From Hydrogenophaga sp. BPS33 (lineage in GTDB: Bacteria; Pseudomonadota; Gammaproteobacteria; Burkholderiales; Burkholderiaceae_C), in NCBI RefSeq assembly GCF_009859475.1, contig NZ_CP044549.1:2604001-2668000 (forward strand): a stretch of DNA of 64,000 nucleotides, given 5' to 3'. A model generated the notes under the pieces. The model had not been told where the DNA came from. It ran no database searches and saw nothing but the letters and a program-made list of their open reading frames with translations. This document shows positions 8,604-16,435 of this stretch, piece after piece (position 1 is the first letter of the stretch; each line of letters starts with the position of its first letter). A program made the translations under genes and the position numbers.

Positions 8604-8925
8604 GGCGGCATCGTACTCAACCAGCGCCAGGCGGAAGAGAAGTCACCCTCACCCCAACCCTCTCCCGCAAGCGGGAGAGGGAGTGAATCCCCGCGCTGCC
8701 GAGGACAGCACGTCTTGATAGGAGCACCCACAAATTTTTTGCAGGACGATGGCGGTACCCGAATGCGCAGGCCAATTCGCGGTTGCCACAGAGGGCGCGT
8801 GCCGACCCAGGTGTTGAAGGAGGGCTGCAGGCGGACCCGTGCAGACGTCCGCGACGGGCCGGAGCAGGCGGGTGCCGCCATCGGCCTGACGCGAGGTCGT
8901 CGAGCGGAATGCAACGAATGAAAGC
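8604..8925. other. Intergenic stretch without a gene
   Basis: 322 bp between the isomerase-like gene and the MetE-like gene. Apart from the palindromic repeat at 8643-8686 nothing with coding or RNA-gene character is visible; the remaining part is GC-rich with one short T6 run near 8733. Confidence 0.6.
8643..8686 (+). repeat. REP-like palindromic repeat, copy 1
   Basis: Contains a perfect hairpin, CCCTCTCCCGC-AA-GCGGGAGAGGG (8658-8681), preceded by CCCTCACCCCAA. The same roughly 40-bp unit recurs in opposite orientation at 16371-16413 with only single-base differences. Intergenic; typical of short interspersed palindromic elements. Confidence 0.85.
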
Positions 8926-10056
8926 TCAGCCCCAGACCTCCCGAGCCGTCTCCACCACCAGCGCCAGCTTGCGCCGCTGGTCTTCGACAGCAATGTTGTT
9001 GCCGTGCACGGTCGAAGAGAACCCGCATTGCGGAGACAGACACATCTGCTCCAGCGGCGCGTACTTCGAAGCCTCGTCGATGCGCCGCTTCAGGTCGTCC
9101 TTGCTCTCCAACTGGCCGAACTTGGTCGTCACCAGCCCCAGCACCACCGTTTTGCCCTTGCCCAGGTAGCGCAGCGGGCGGAAATCGCCCGAGCGGTCGT
9201 CGTCGTATTCGAGGAAGAACGCGTCCAGCTTCATCTCCGACAACAGCGCCTCGGCCACCGGTTCGTAGTTGCCCGCCGCCGCGTGCGTGCTCTTGAAATT
9301 GCCGCGGCACAGGTGCATGGCCAGCGTCATGCCCGCCGGCTTGTGCGCCACCACCTTGTTGATGAAGCCCGCATAGCGGTGCGGCAACTCGTTCGGGTCG
9401 TCCCCGCGCTGGCGCGCCGCTTCGCGCATGCGCTCATCGCACAGGTAGGCCATGTTCGTGTCGTCCATCTGCACATAGGTGCAGCCCGCGTCCGCCAGGC
9501 TTTGCAGCTCATCGCCATAGGCCTTGGCCACATCGTCGTAGAACGTCGGGTCCAGCTCCGGGTACGCCTCCTTGCTGATGCCTGCGCGCCCGCCGCGAAA
9601 GTGCAGCATCGTCGGCGAGGGAATCGTCACCTTCGGCGTCAGCGCCTTCTGGCCCAGTGCCTCCACCTCCGCCTTCAGAAACTGAAAGTCCGCCAACTGG
9701 ATGTTCTTGGCGTGCCGCACCTTGTCGATCACGCGGATCACCGGCGGCGCCAACTCCTCCGTGCCGTCCGGCTTGCGGATGGTCACCGGAATGTCCGTCT
9801 TCACGCCGCCCAGCTGCTCCAGGAAATCGATGTGGAAATACGTGCGGCGGAATTCCCCGTCGGTGATCGACTGCAGGCCCACGTCGGCCTGGAACTTCAC
9901 GATCTCCCGGATTGCCCGGTCCTCCACCTCGCGCAACTGCTCCGCGGTGATGGCCTTGTGGCTGAAAAACTGGTCGCGGGCCTCCAGCAAGTAGGCCGGG
10001 CGCAAGAAGCTGCCGACGTGGTCGGCGCGGAAGGGAGGCTGGGCGCGCAAGGTCAT
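8926..10056 (-). CDS. Cobalamin-independent methionine synthase C-terminal-like protein (MetE/UROD superfamily)
   Basis: 376 aa, half the length of MetE and matching its C-terminal catalytic domain. The thiol-activating zinc ligands are in place: His248 and Cys250 in MHLCRGN, Glu283 in FLEYD, Cys344 in SPQCGFSS. The N-terminal FRADHVGSFLRP block is typical of YxjG/YxjH-like proteins. These move a methyl or alkyl group to a thiol; without the N-terminal MetE domain the methyl donor is often not polyglutamyl-folate. Divergent from a GntR regulator with a shared 141-bp region, so probably regulated by it. Methionine synthesis or demethylation-linked methyl recycling are both possible. Confidence 0.85.
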   Translation of the reverse strand: MTLRAQPPFRADHVGSFLRPAYLLEARDQFFSHKAITAEQLREVEDRAIREIVKFQADVGLQSITDGEFRRTYFHIDFLEQLGGVKTDIPVTIRKPDGTEELAPPVIRVIDKVRHAKNIQLADFQFLKAEVEALGQKALTPKVTIPSPTMLHFRGGRAGISKEAYPELDPTFYDDVAKAYGDELQSLADAGCTYVQMDDTNMAYLCDERMREAARQRGDDPNELPHRYAGFINKVVAHKPAGMTLAMHLCRGNFKSTHAAAGNYEPVAEALLSEMKLDAFFLEYDDDRSGDFRPLRYLGKGKTVVLGLVTTKFGQLESKDDLKRRIDEASKYAPLEQMCLSPQCGFSSTVHGNNIAVEDQRRKLALVVETAREVWG

Positions 10057-10178
10057 GAAAAACGTCCTGAGGTCTGGGCTGAAATAGGCTGAACGCGCAC
10101 TTTGACAGCGTTTGTTGAATACAGAAACCTATGGAAAACCCGTGATCGGGTCTCTATTGATATCGCTTCTTCGATTTT

Positions 10179-10186
10179 TGTATACA
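10179..10186. promoter_or_regulatory. TGTATACA palindrome, candidate GntR operator
   Basis: Perfect 8-bp palindrome 11 bp ahead of the gntR start, in the region divergent to the MetE-like gene. GntR/FCD regulators often bind GTATAC-centred palindromes (family knowledge), so autoregulation and control of the divergent gene are plausible. Confidence 0.45.
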
Positions 10187-10197
10187 TTCCGTATCCC

Positions 10198-10980
10198 ATG
10201 ACCACACTGCCTCCCGCTGCAACGGATGCACCCCGCGCCGAGCCCGGTGCCGAAAGCGCGCAAGTGCGTGCGCTGCTGCAACTGCGCGAACTGATCCTCT
10301 CGGGCGAGCTGGCGGGGGGCTCGCGCATCGCCGAACTCAACATCGTCGAGCGCCTGGGCGTTTCCCGCACACCCATCCGCGCGGCGCTCATGCGCCTGGA
10401 GCAGGAGGGCCTGCTGGAAGCCCTGCCCAACGGGGGCTATGCGGTGAAAACCTTTTCCGAGCGGGACATCGCCGATGCGATCGAACTGCGCGGCACCCTG
10501 GAAGGCCTGCTGGCGCGCCTGGCGGCAGAGCGGGGCGCGCCGGGCGCGGTGCTGGGCGAAGCGCGGCAATGCCTCAACCGCATCGATGCCGTGCTGGCCG
10601 CGCCCGCGCTCGACGAGGTCGGCTTCTCCAGCTACGTGGCACTCAACAGCGAGTTCCATGTGTTGCTGTGGGAGATGGCGGCCAGCCCCACCATCGTCCG
10701 CCAACTGGACATGGTGCTCAGCCTGCCCTTTGCCTCCCCGTCGGGTTTCGTGGTGCTGCAGGCCCACTCGCAGCGCGCGCGCGACATGCTCGTGGTGGCG
10801 CAAGACCAGCATCGGCAGGTGCTCGATGCGATCGAACAACGCGAAGGCGCGCGCGCCGAGGCCCTCATGCGCGAGCACTCGCGACTGGCGCAGCGCAACC
10901 TGCGCGAAGTGCTGGACGGGCGCGCCACCTTGCACGCGCCCGAGTCCATCGCGGCCATCAAACTCATTCGGAGACGGTAG
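10198..10980 (+). CDS. GntR-family transcriptional regulator (FCD domain)
   Basis: 260 aa from the ATG at 10198; the frame stays open upstream to 10102, but that part crosses the TGTATACA operator-like site. An N-terminal winged helix (about residues 22-85; ERLGVSRTPIRAALMRLEQEG is the recognition region) is followed by an all-helical FCD ligand domain (about 90-235) with the expected RGTLEGLLARLAAE and NSEFHVLLWEMA metal-site helices. FCD regulators usually sense carboxylic acids. It lies divergent to the MetE-like gene and 179 bp ahead of the TRAP transporter dctP; either could be its target. Confidence 0.9.
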   Translation: MTTLPPAATDAPRAEPGAESAQVRALLQLRELILSGELAGGSRIAELNIVERLGVSRTPIRAALMRLEQEGLLEALPNGGYAVKTFSERDIADAIELRGTLEGLLARLAAERGAPGAVLGEARQCLNRIDAVLAAPALDEVGFSSYVALNSEFHVLLWEMAASPTIVRQLDMVLSLPFASPSGFVVLQAHSQRARDMLVVAQDQHRQVLDAIEQREGARAEALMREHSRLAQRNLREVLDGRATLHAPESIAAIKLIRRR

Positions 10981-11159
10981 ATGCAAGACCCCCCGCCGCC
11001 CTTCTTCATAAGGGATTGGCATAACTGAAAGTGAGATAGACGACTGGCGAAGAACCCAGTTGGCATGCACAGTGTGGGCCCCAGACGTTCAGCAAGCCCG
11101 CCAGCCCGGAGTGCGCCCACACGCTCCCGGTCTGGCCCGATGAGGAACAGGAGACAAGC

Positions 11160-12200
11160 ATGAGATTCTTTCAACGCCGTGCCACCTTGGCCGCTCTGGG
11201 CGCGGTAGCCCTCGCCACGCTGGCTGCGCCGGCACTGGCGCAACAGACCGTGACGCTGCGCCTGCACCAGATGCTGCCGCAACAAGCCACCATTCCCGCG
11301 CGCGCCATCGTGCCCTGGGCACAAAAAGTCGAAGCCGAGTCGGGTGGCCGCATCAAGGTGCAGCTGTTCCACGCCATGTCGCTCGGCGGCTCGCCTCCGC
11401 AGCTGTTCGACCAGGCGCGCGACGGCGTGGTCGACCTCACGTGGACGGTGCTGGGCTACACCCCGGGCCGCTTCAACAAGTCCGAGGTGTTCGAGCTGCC
11501 CTTCATGAGCGGCTCGGCCGAAGAGTCCTCGCGCGCGTTCCAGGAGTACGTCGAGAAGTACGCCGCCGACGAATTCAGCAGCGTCAAACTGATCGCGGTG
11601 CACACGCACGGCCCGGGCCTGTTTCACACCAAGACGCCAGTGACCGGCCTGGAAAGCCTGCGCGGCATGAAGGTGCGCGGCGGCTCGCGCGTGATCAACA
11701 ACATGCTCACCAAGCTGGGTGCGACCCCCGTGGGCATGCCGGTGCCGGCCGTGACCGATGCGCTCACCAAAGGCACGATCGAAGGCACCACCATTCCGTG
11801 GGAAGTCACCCCCTCGCTCAAGGTCACCGAACTGGTGAAGAACCACACCACCTTCGCCGGCAAGACGGGCCTGTACACGCAGACCTTCGCGTTCTCGATG
11901 AACAAGGCGTCCTACGACAAGCTGCCCCCCGACCTCAAGGCCGTGATCGACAAGAACTCGGGCATGGAGACCGCAGCCCTGTTCGGCCGCGCCATGGACG
12001 AGGGCGACAAGATCGGCCGCGACATCGCGGTCAAGGCCAAGAACAACATCGTCGCGCTCGACGCCGCCGAGACGCAGCGCTGGCGCCGCACCGCGGCCAC
12101 CGTGGAGACCGACTGGATCAATGAAATGAAGGGCAAGAACATCGATGGCGCCAAGCTCGTGTCCGAAGCCCGCGCGCTGATCGCGAAGTACCAGCGATAA
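11160..12200 (+). CDS. dctP: TRAP transporter substrate-binding protein
   Basis: 346-aa DctP-family periplasmic receptor. Signal peptide at residues 1-27 ending ALAQQT; then a typical DctP body with RIKVQLFHAMSLGG, VDLTWTVLGYTPGRF and GMKVRGGSRVINNMLTKLGA, the last containing the arginine expected to bind the ligand carboxylate. GAGGAACAGGAGACAAGC supplies a good ribosome site. First gene of a dctPQM set; a strong hairpin separates it from dctQ. Substrate likely a carboxylic acid, perhaps aromatic given the neighbourhood. Confidence 0.92.
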   Translation: MRFFQRRATLAALGAVALATLAAPALAQQTVTLRLHQMLPQQATIPARAIVPWAQKVEAESGGRIKVQLFHAMSLGGSPPQLFDQARDGVVDLTWTVLGYTPGRFNKSEVFELPFMSGSAEESSRAFQEYVEKYAADEFSSVKLIAVHTHGPGLFHTKTPVTGLESLRGMKVRGGSRVINNMLTKLGATPVGMPVPAVTDALTKGTIEGTTIPWEVTPSLKVTELVKNHTTFAGKTGLYTQTFAFSMNKASYDKLPPDLKAVIDKNSGMETAALFGRAMDEGDKIGRDIAVKAKNNIVALDAAETQRWRRTAATVETDWINEMKGKNIDGAKLVSEARALIAKYQR

Positions 12201-12209
12201 GATGCGGCC

Positions 12210-12235
12210 CCACCGCGGTCCGAAGACCGCGGTGG
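12210..12235 (+). promoter_or_regulatory. Perfect 11-4-11 hairpin between dctP and dctQ
   Basis: CCACCGCGGTC-CGAA-GACCGCGGTGG sits 10 bp after the dctP stop and 34 bp before dctQ, with no U-tract. Such intercistronic stems commonly protect the upstream message from 3' exonucleases and keep the binding protein in excess over the permease. Confidence 0.7.
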
Positions 12236-12269
12236 ACCCCGCCTTCGGCTCACATGGAAGGGTGACAAG

Positions 12270-12746
12270 TTGAAATTGCTGTCTCTGCTGGCGCGCTTCT
12301 GCGCCATCCTGGCCGGCGTGCTGCTCACGGTGATCACCCTGATCACCTGCATCAGCCTCATCGGCCGCAACACCATCGGCGTCACGCTGGTGGGCGACTA
12401 CGAACTCACGGCGGTCACGGCGGGCGCGGCCATCGCGCTGTTCATGCCCTGGTGCCAACTCAAGCGCGAGAACATCATCGTCGACTTCTTCACCTCCCGC
12501 GTGTCTTCCCGTGGCATCGAGCGCCTGGACCGTTTCGGCAGCCTGCTGCTGGCGGCCCTGATGATCGGCCTGGCCTGGCGCACCACCGTCGGCGGCATGA
12601 GCGCCCATGCCTCGCAGACCACCACCATGATGCTGGGCTTTCCCGAGTGGATCACCTATGCCTTCATGGTGCCGGCCTTCCTGTTGACCGGCGTCATCGC
12701 CCTGACCCAGGTGTTCCTGGGCCATTTCCCGGAGCAGGACGCATGA
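12270..12746 (+). CDS. dctQ: TRAP transporter small permease
   Basis: 158-aa DctQ-type membrane protein with four predicted hydrophobic segments (about residues 8-30, 45-62, 88-108, 128-148). The start is a TTG at 12270 behind GGAAGGGTGACAAG; the nearest ATG runs straight into a stop. Its TGA overlaps the ATG of dctM (ATGA), so the two permease subunits are translationally coupled. Confidence 0.88.
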   Translation: MKLLSLLARFCAILAGVLLTVITLITCISLIGRNTIGVTLVGDYELTAVTAGAAIALFMPWCQLKRENIIVDFFTSRVSSRGIERLDRFGSLLLAALMIGLAWRTTVGGMSAHASQTTTMMLGFPEWITYAFMVPAFLLTGVIALTQVFLGHFPEQDA

Positions 12747-14062
12747 GCGCCTTGACCTTGGCGGGCTTGATCTTCGCCGTGATGCTGGTGCTCATGGCCA
12801 TCCGCGTGCCGATCGCCGTCTCCATGTTTGCCGCCGGCACCTTCGGCTACATCTACCAGGTGGGCCTGCCCCCCTTTCTCAACAACCTCAACGGCGTGGC
12901 CTTCGCGCGTTTCGCGAGCTACGACCTGTCGGTGATTCCGCTGTTCATCCTGATGGGCAACTTCGCCACGCAGGGTGGCATCTCCAAGGCCTTGTTCCAG
13001 TTCGCCAGCGTGGTCACGTCGCGCTTCAAGGGCGGCCTGGCCATGGCCGCGGTGCTGGCCAGCGCGGGCTTTGGTGCCATCTGCGGCTCTTCGGTGGCCA
13101 CGGCCGCCACCATCACCTCGGTGGCCTTGCCCGAGATGAAGCGCCACGGCTATTCAGGACGTCTGGCCACTGGCACGCTGGCCGCCGGTGGTACCTTGGG
13201 TATCCTCATTCCGCCCTCGGTGCCGCTGGTGATCTACGCCATCCTCACGGAGCAGAACATCGCCAAGCTGTTCGCCGCCGCCATGGTGCCCGGCATCATC
13301 GCCATGACCGGCTACATGATCGCGATCGCGGTGTACGTGCGCCTGGTGCCCGGCCACGCGCCGGAGCACGATGCCGAGCAGAGCAAGCTCACCTGGACCG
13401 CGCTCAAGGGCGTGCTGCCGATCGCCGTGGTGTTCCTGGTGGTGTTCGGCGGCATCTACGGCGGCCTGTTCACGCCCACCGAGGGCGCGGGCGTGGGCGC
13501 GGCGGCCACCTTCGTTGCGGCCACGCTCAAGCGCGAACTCACCTGGGCCAAGGTCAAGCAGTGCTTCTATTCCACTGCGGCGGCCAGCGCCATGATCTTC
13601 ATGATCTTCATCGGCGCGGACCTGATGAACTCGGCATTGGCGCTCACGCAGGTGCCCGCGATGCTGGCCGATGTGATCAAGGGTTGGTCCATCTCGCCGG
13701 TGATGGTGGTTTCCGCCATCCTGCTGTTCTACGTGGTGCTCGGCGCCGTGATGGACGAGCTCTCCATGATTCTGCTGACCATTCCGATCTTCTTTCCCGT
13801 GATCATGGGGTTGGACTTCGGCATGCCGGCTGAATCGGTGGCGATCTGGTTCGGCATCATGGTGTTGATGACCGTGGGCTTTGGCTTGCTGGCGCCGCCG
13901 GTGGGCCTGAATGTTTACATCGTCAACGGCTTGGCCAAGGACGTGCCCATTGGTGAGAGCTACCGTGGTGTGCTGCCCTTCCTGGCCAGCGACGTGGTTC
14001 GCACGTTGCTTCTTCTTTTCTTTCCACCCATCTCCCTTTGGTTGGTTCAATTCGTAGGATGA
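12743..14062 (+). CDS. dctM: TRAP transporter large permease
   Basis: 439-aa DctM, the ion-coupled transport subunit, with roughly 12 hydrophobic segments. Family blocks include IRVPIAVSMFAAG, IPLFILMGNFATQGG, GGTLGILIPPSVPLVIYA and LLAPPVGLNVYIVNG. Start chosen at the ATG overlapping the dctQ stop; the open frame further upstream is a shadow of dctQ. Na+-coupled uptake is the family mechanism. Confidence 0.92.
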   Translation: MSALTLAGLIFAVMLVLMAIRVPIAVSMFAAGTFGYIYQVGLPPFLNNLNGVAFARFASYDLSVIPLFILMGNFATQGGISKALFQFASVVTSRFKGGLAMAAVLASAGFGAICGSSVATAATITSVALPEMKRHGYSGRLATGTLAAGGTLGILIPPSVPLVIYAILTEQNIAKLFAAAMVPGIIAMTGYMIAIAVYVRLVPGHAPEHDAEQSKLTWTALKGVLPIAVVFLVVFGGIYGGLFTPTEGAGVGAAATFVAATLKRELTWAKVKQCFYSTAAASAMIFMIFIGADLMNSALALTQVPAMLADVIKGWSISPVMVVSAILLFYVVLGAVMDELSMILLTIPIFFPVIMGLDFGMPAESVAIWFGIMVLMTVGFGLLAPPVGLNVYIVNGLAKDVPIGESYRGVLPFLASDVVRTLLLLFFPPISLWLVQFVG

Positions 14063-14066
14063 ATCC

Positions 14067-15059
14067 ATGAAATCTATCGCTTCCCTTCACCGCCGCACCG
14101 TGTTGGCCGCCTCGCTGGCCGCCGCAGCCTTTGGCCTGGTGGCCCTGCCGGCGCAGGCCCAGACCTTTCCGTCCAAAGGCCTGCGCATCGTCGTGCCGTT
14201 CGGCCCGGGTGGCGTGGGCGACCTGACCGCGCGCATCGTGGCCGAGAAGCTCACCAGCCAACTCGGCCAACCGGTGGTGATCGACAACCGCCCTGGCGCG
14301 GGCGGCGTGGTGGCGGCCGAGTCGGTAGCCCGATCCGAGCCCGATGGCTACACCATGTTCCTGATGTCCAACGGCACCGCCGTGACGGCCAGCCTGTTCA
14401 ACAAGCTGCCGTTCGACACGATCAAGGATTTCACGCCGGTCTCCACGCTGGGCTACTTTGACATTGCCGTGGTCGTGCCCGCGAACTCGCCGCACAAGAC
14501 CTTGGCCGATCTGGTGAAGTTCGCCAAGGCCAACCCCGGCAAGATCAACATCGGCAGCATCAACATCGGCAGCACGCAGCACCTGGCGGCCGAGCTGTTC
14601 AAGAGCACGGCCGGCATCGACGCGCAGATCGTTCCCTACAACGGCTCGCCGGCGCTGATCGGCGCCATCCGCGGCCAGCAGGTCGACGTGGCGGTGGAAA
14701 TCCTCGCGCCGGTGCTCACGCAGATCCAGGGTGGCGCGCTGCGCGCGCTGGCTGTGACGGGCGAGAAGCGCTCCATCGTGCTGCCCGACGTGCCCACGGC
14801 CGTGGAAGCGGGCGTGAAGGACTACATCGCCTCGTCGTGGAACGCGCTGGCGGTGCCTTCGAAGACGCCGCGCGCGGTGGTGGAACGCCTGAACAAGGAG
14901 ATCGTCACGGCGGTGGCCGATCCGGGCGTGCGCGAGAAGCTGCGCAACCTCAACATCGATGCGCGTTCCAGCACGCCAGAGCAGAACGCTGCCTTGCTCG
15001 CATCGGACATCCGCCGCTGGAGCGGCGTGATCGAGCGGGCAAAAATCCAGAAGCAGTGA
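14067..15059 (+). CDS. Bug/TctC-family tripartite tricarboxylate transporter binding protein
   Basis: 330-aa periplasmic binding protein with a signal peptide (about 1-31, ending AQAQTFP) and the Bug hallmarks LRIVVPFGPGGVGDLTAR, QPVVIDNRPGAGG and DGYTMFL. Begins 4 bp after the dctM stop, so it is probably in the TRAP operon. No TctA/TctB membrane genes are present here. Bug proteins are hugely expanded in Burkholderiales and many serve as orphan receptors; whether it feeds a remote TctAB or only senses a ligand is unknown. Confidence 0.9.
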   Translation: MKSIASLHRRTVLAASLAAAAFGLVALPAQAQTFPSKGLRIVVPFGPGGVGDLTARIVAEKLTSQLGQPVVIDNRPGAGGVVAAESVARSEPDGYTMFLMSNGTAVTASLFNKLPFDTIKDFTPVSTLGYFDIAVVVPANSPHKTLADLVKFAKANPGKINIGSINIGSTQHLAAELFKSTAGIDAQIVPYNGSPALIGAIRGQQVDVAVEILAPVLTQIQGGALRALAVTGEKRSIVLPDVPTAVEAGVKDYIASSWNALAVPSKTPRAVVERLNKEIVTAVADPGVREKLRNLNIDARSSTPEQNAALLASDIRRWSGVIERAKIQKQ

Positions 15060-15060
15060 C

Positions 15061-15143
15061 CACCCCCCTGCGCCGCTGACGCGGCTTCCCCCCTCTCTTG
15101 CGCGCCTTCGGCGCTTGGAGGGGGGACGGCAGCTTGGGCCGGC
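15061..15143 (+). repeat. Interspersed GC-rich repeat, copy 1 (apparently interrupted by IS110 element)
   Basis: Starts with the block CCCCTGCGCCGCTGACGCGG followed by CTTCCCCC, and ends with GGGGGACG... CTTGGGCCGGCG. The same blocks in the same order are found at 57778-57865. In copy 2 the sequence continues as AAGCCGGACCCTCG; here it breaks off into the IS110 flank, and a similar block AAGCCGTCCCTCG appears at 16318-16330 on the far side of the transposase. Confidence 0.65.
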
Positions 15144-15163
15144 GGAGGTTCTATGGATAGAAG

Positions 15164-16117
15164 TCAAGCGCTGGGTGCATATCGCTGAGGCTCGAATGGT
15201 TTGCCAGAGCGCCAGACGGCAAAGGCGATACGCAGGAGCTTGCGAGCCAGTACAACGAGGGCTTCGGTGGTCTTCAGGCCGCGCTGGCGCAAAGCCTTGT
15301 ACGTGGCTTCAAATGTCTTGGTGTGGCAGGCCGACATGGCGGCGAGGTACATCTGGCGTCGTAGAGCCGGTTGTCCGCGTTTTGAGAGCCTTCGGTGGCC
15401 TCGACTGCGGCCCGAATCACAGGCACGCGGGTCCAGCCCACTGTAGGCCACCAAGGCATCGGCGCTGGCAAAGTCCAGCTGGGCCAGCACGCTGGCCAGC
15501 AATGCACTGCTTTGCGCGCCCACGCCCACGATGCTTTGCAGTAAAGCCCGTTGCTCTGCCAAGCGGGCATCCTTTGCGAACAGTGCTGCGATGCGCGCAT
15601 CCATGGCCTTGAGCAGCGTGGCGAAGGCCGCATCCAGGGCCCCTAGCTCGGCAGCGATGGCTGCATCACAGCCCTGTAGCGACTGGTGCAGCGCGGTGCG
15701 TTTGGTCACTACCGTCCAACGCTGCGCGAGCAGGGTGTTGACCTGAGCGAGCGCGGGGCAGCAAGCCTGCCAGGGGTGCAGGTGCTCATGATGTTCAAGA
15801 AGGTAACGGGCGATCACATGGGCATCGAGCCGATCGGTCTTGGCCCGAGCGCCCAGGGCGCGGGCGTAGAAGAACACATCGCGGGCGTTGAGCACGAACA
15901 CCTGCAGACCCGCTGCGTGTGCCAGGGTGGCGAGCAGTTGGTGGTAGCGCCCGGTGGACTCCATGGCCACAAGGGTGTTGTCTGGTAGCTCACGCAGCCA
16001 GGCGCTGATGGCGCCGACCTCGTTGGCGATGCTGCGGCATCCTGGTTGGGAGGCCGTGGCGACGACGAGTTCGGCCTTGGCCACATCTACCCCGATGAAC
16101 ACATGGACTTCTTGCAT
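15164..16117 (-). CDS. IS110-family transposase
   Basis: 317 aa from the ATG at 16117, which has an ideal GGAGG 4-8 bp upstream; a longer frame to 16189 lacks this. The N-terminal RuvC-like DEDD domain shows GVDVAKAEL (Asp), AMESTGRYH (Glu) and AKTDRLDAHVIA (two Asp). The C-terminal transposase_20 domain has QSIVGVGAQSSALL and ALVAYSGLDPRACDSG with the serine expected for covalent attack, then SKRGQPALRRQMYLAA. It looks intact, so the element may be active. Confidence 0.92.
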   Translation of the reverse strand: MQEVHVFIGVDVAKAELVVATASQPGCRSIANEVGAISAWLRELPDNTLVAMESTGRYHQLLATLAHAAGLQVFVLNARDVFFYARALGARAKTDRLDAHVIARYLLEHHEHLHPWQACCPALAQVNTLLAQRWTVVTKRTALHQSLQGCDAAIAAELGALDAAFATLLKAMDARIAALFAKDARLAEQRALLQSIVGVGAQSSALLASVLAQLDFASADALVAYSGLDPRACDSGRSRGHRRLSKRGQPALRRQMYLAAMSACHTKTFEATYKALRQRGLKTTEALVVLARKLLRIAFAVWRSGKPFEPQRYAPSA

Positions 16118-16317
16118 GGCAACCTCCTGCGAGAAAGAATGGCAAGTGTTGGGGTGGAAATTCCCGCCAGCCGCGTTAGCTTGCTTCAAGATCGGCGCTA
16201 CTGGGTGCCGCTCAGTTCCTTATCGACGCTGAAAGGCGGGGTGGGGGCAATCTCCGCCAGTCGGTCCAAGCCGATAGCCGTACTTCCAGGCCCTCCACCC
16301 CAACACCTCAACCATAC
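16118..16317 (-). ncRNA. Candidate bridge-RNA region of the IS110 element
   Basis: 200-bp non-coding end upstream of the transposase on its strand. In IS110-group elements this end is transcribed into a structured bridge RNA whose two loops pair with target and donor DNA (established for IS621-type elements). Small stems such as TCGG-TCCAAG-CCGA at 16260-16273 are visible, but I could not fold the region. Confidence 0.35.
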
Positions 16318-16370
16318 AAGCCGTCCCTCGATGCCTCTGGATGAAGGCACGCGCGCCGGAGGCTGTGTCT

Positions 16371-16413
16371 TCGCTCCCTCTCCCGCTTGCGGGAGAGGGT
16401 CGGGGTGAGGGCG
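16371..16413 (-). repeat. REP-like palindromic repeat, copy 2 (inverted)
   Basis: Perfect hairpin CCCTCTCCCGC-TT-GCGGGAGAGGG at 16376-16399 followed by TCGGGGTGAGGGCG. It is the reverse complement of copy 1 at 8643-8686. It lies just after the 3' end of the lysR gene and within about 60 bp of the proposed IS end. Confidence 0.85.
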
Positions 16414-16435
16414 CGTGCAAGTACCTCCGTGCGCA

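Larger units (their letters stand above)
15144..16317 (-). mobile_element. IS110-family insertion sequence (ends approximate)
   Basis: One transposase gene with a long non-coding stretch upstream of it and no obvious terminal inverted repeats, as expected for IS110. Ends are inferred from where the flanking interspersed repeat seems to break off (about 15143) and resume (about 16318), giving roughly 1.17 kb. IS110 elements use a bridge RNA encoded in the non-coding end; 16118-16317 is the candidate region. Confidence 0.6.

Noticed and set aside
10632..12725. Long minus-strand open frame of about 700 codons
   Set aside because: Antisense to gntR and the TRAP genes, His/Arg/Gly-rich with no recognisable motif; an artefact of high GC third positions.
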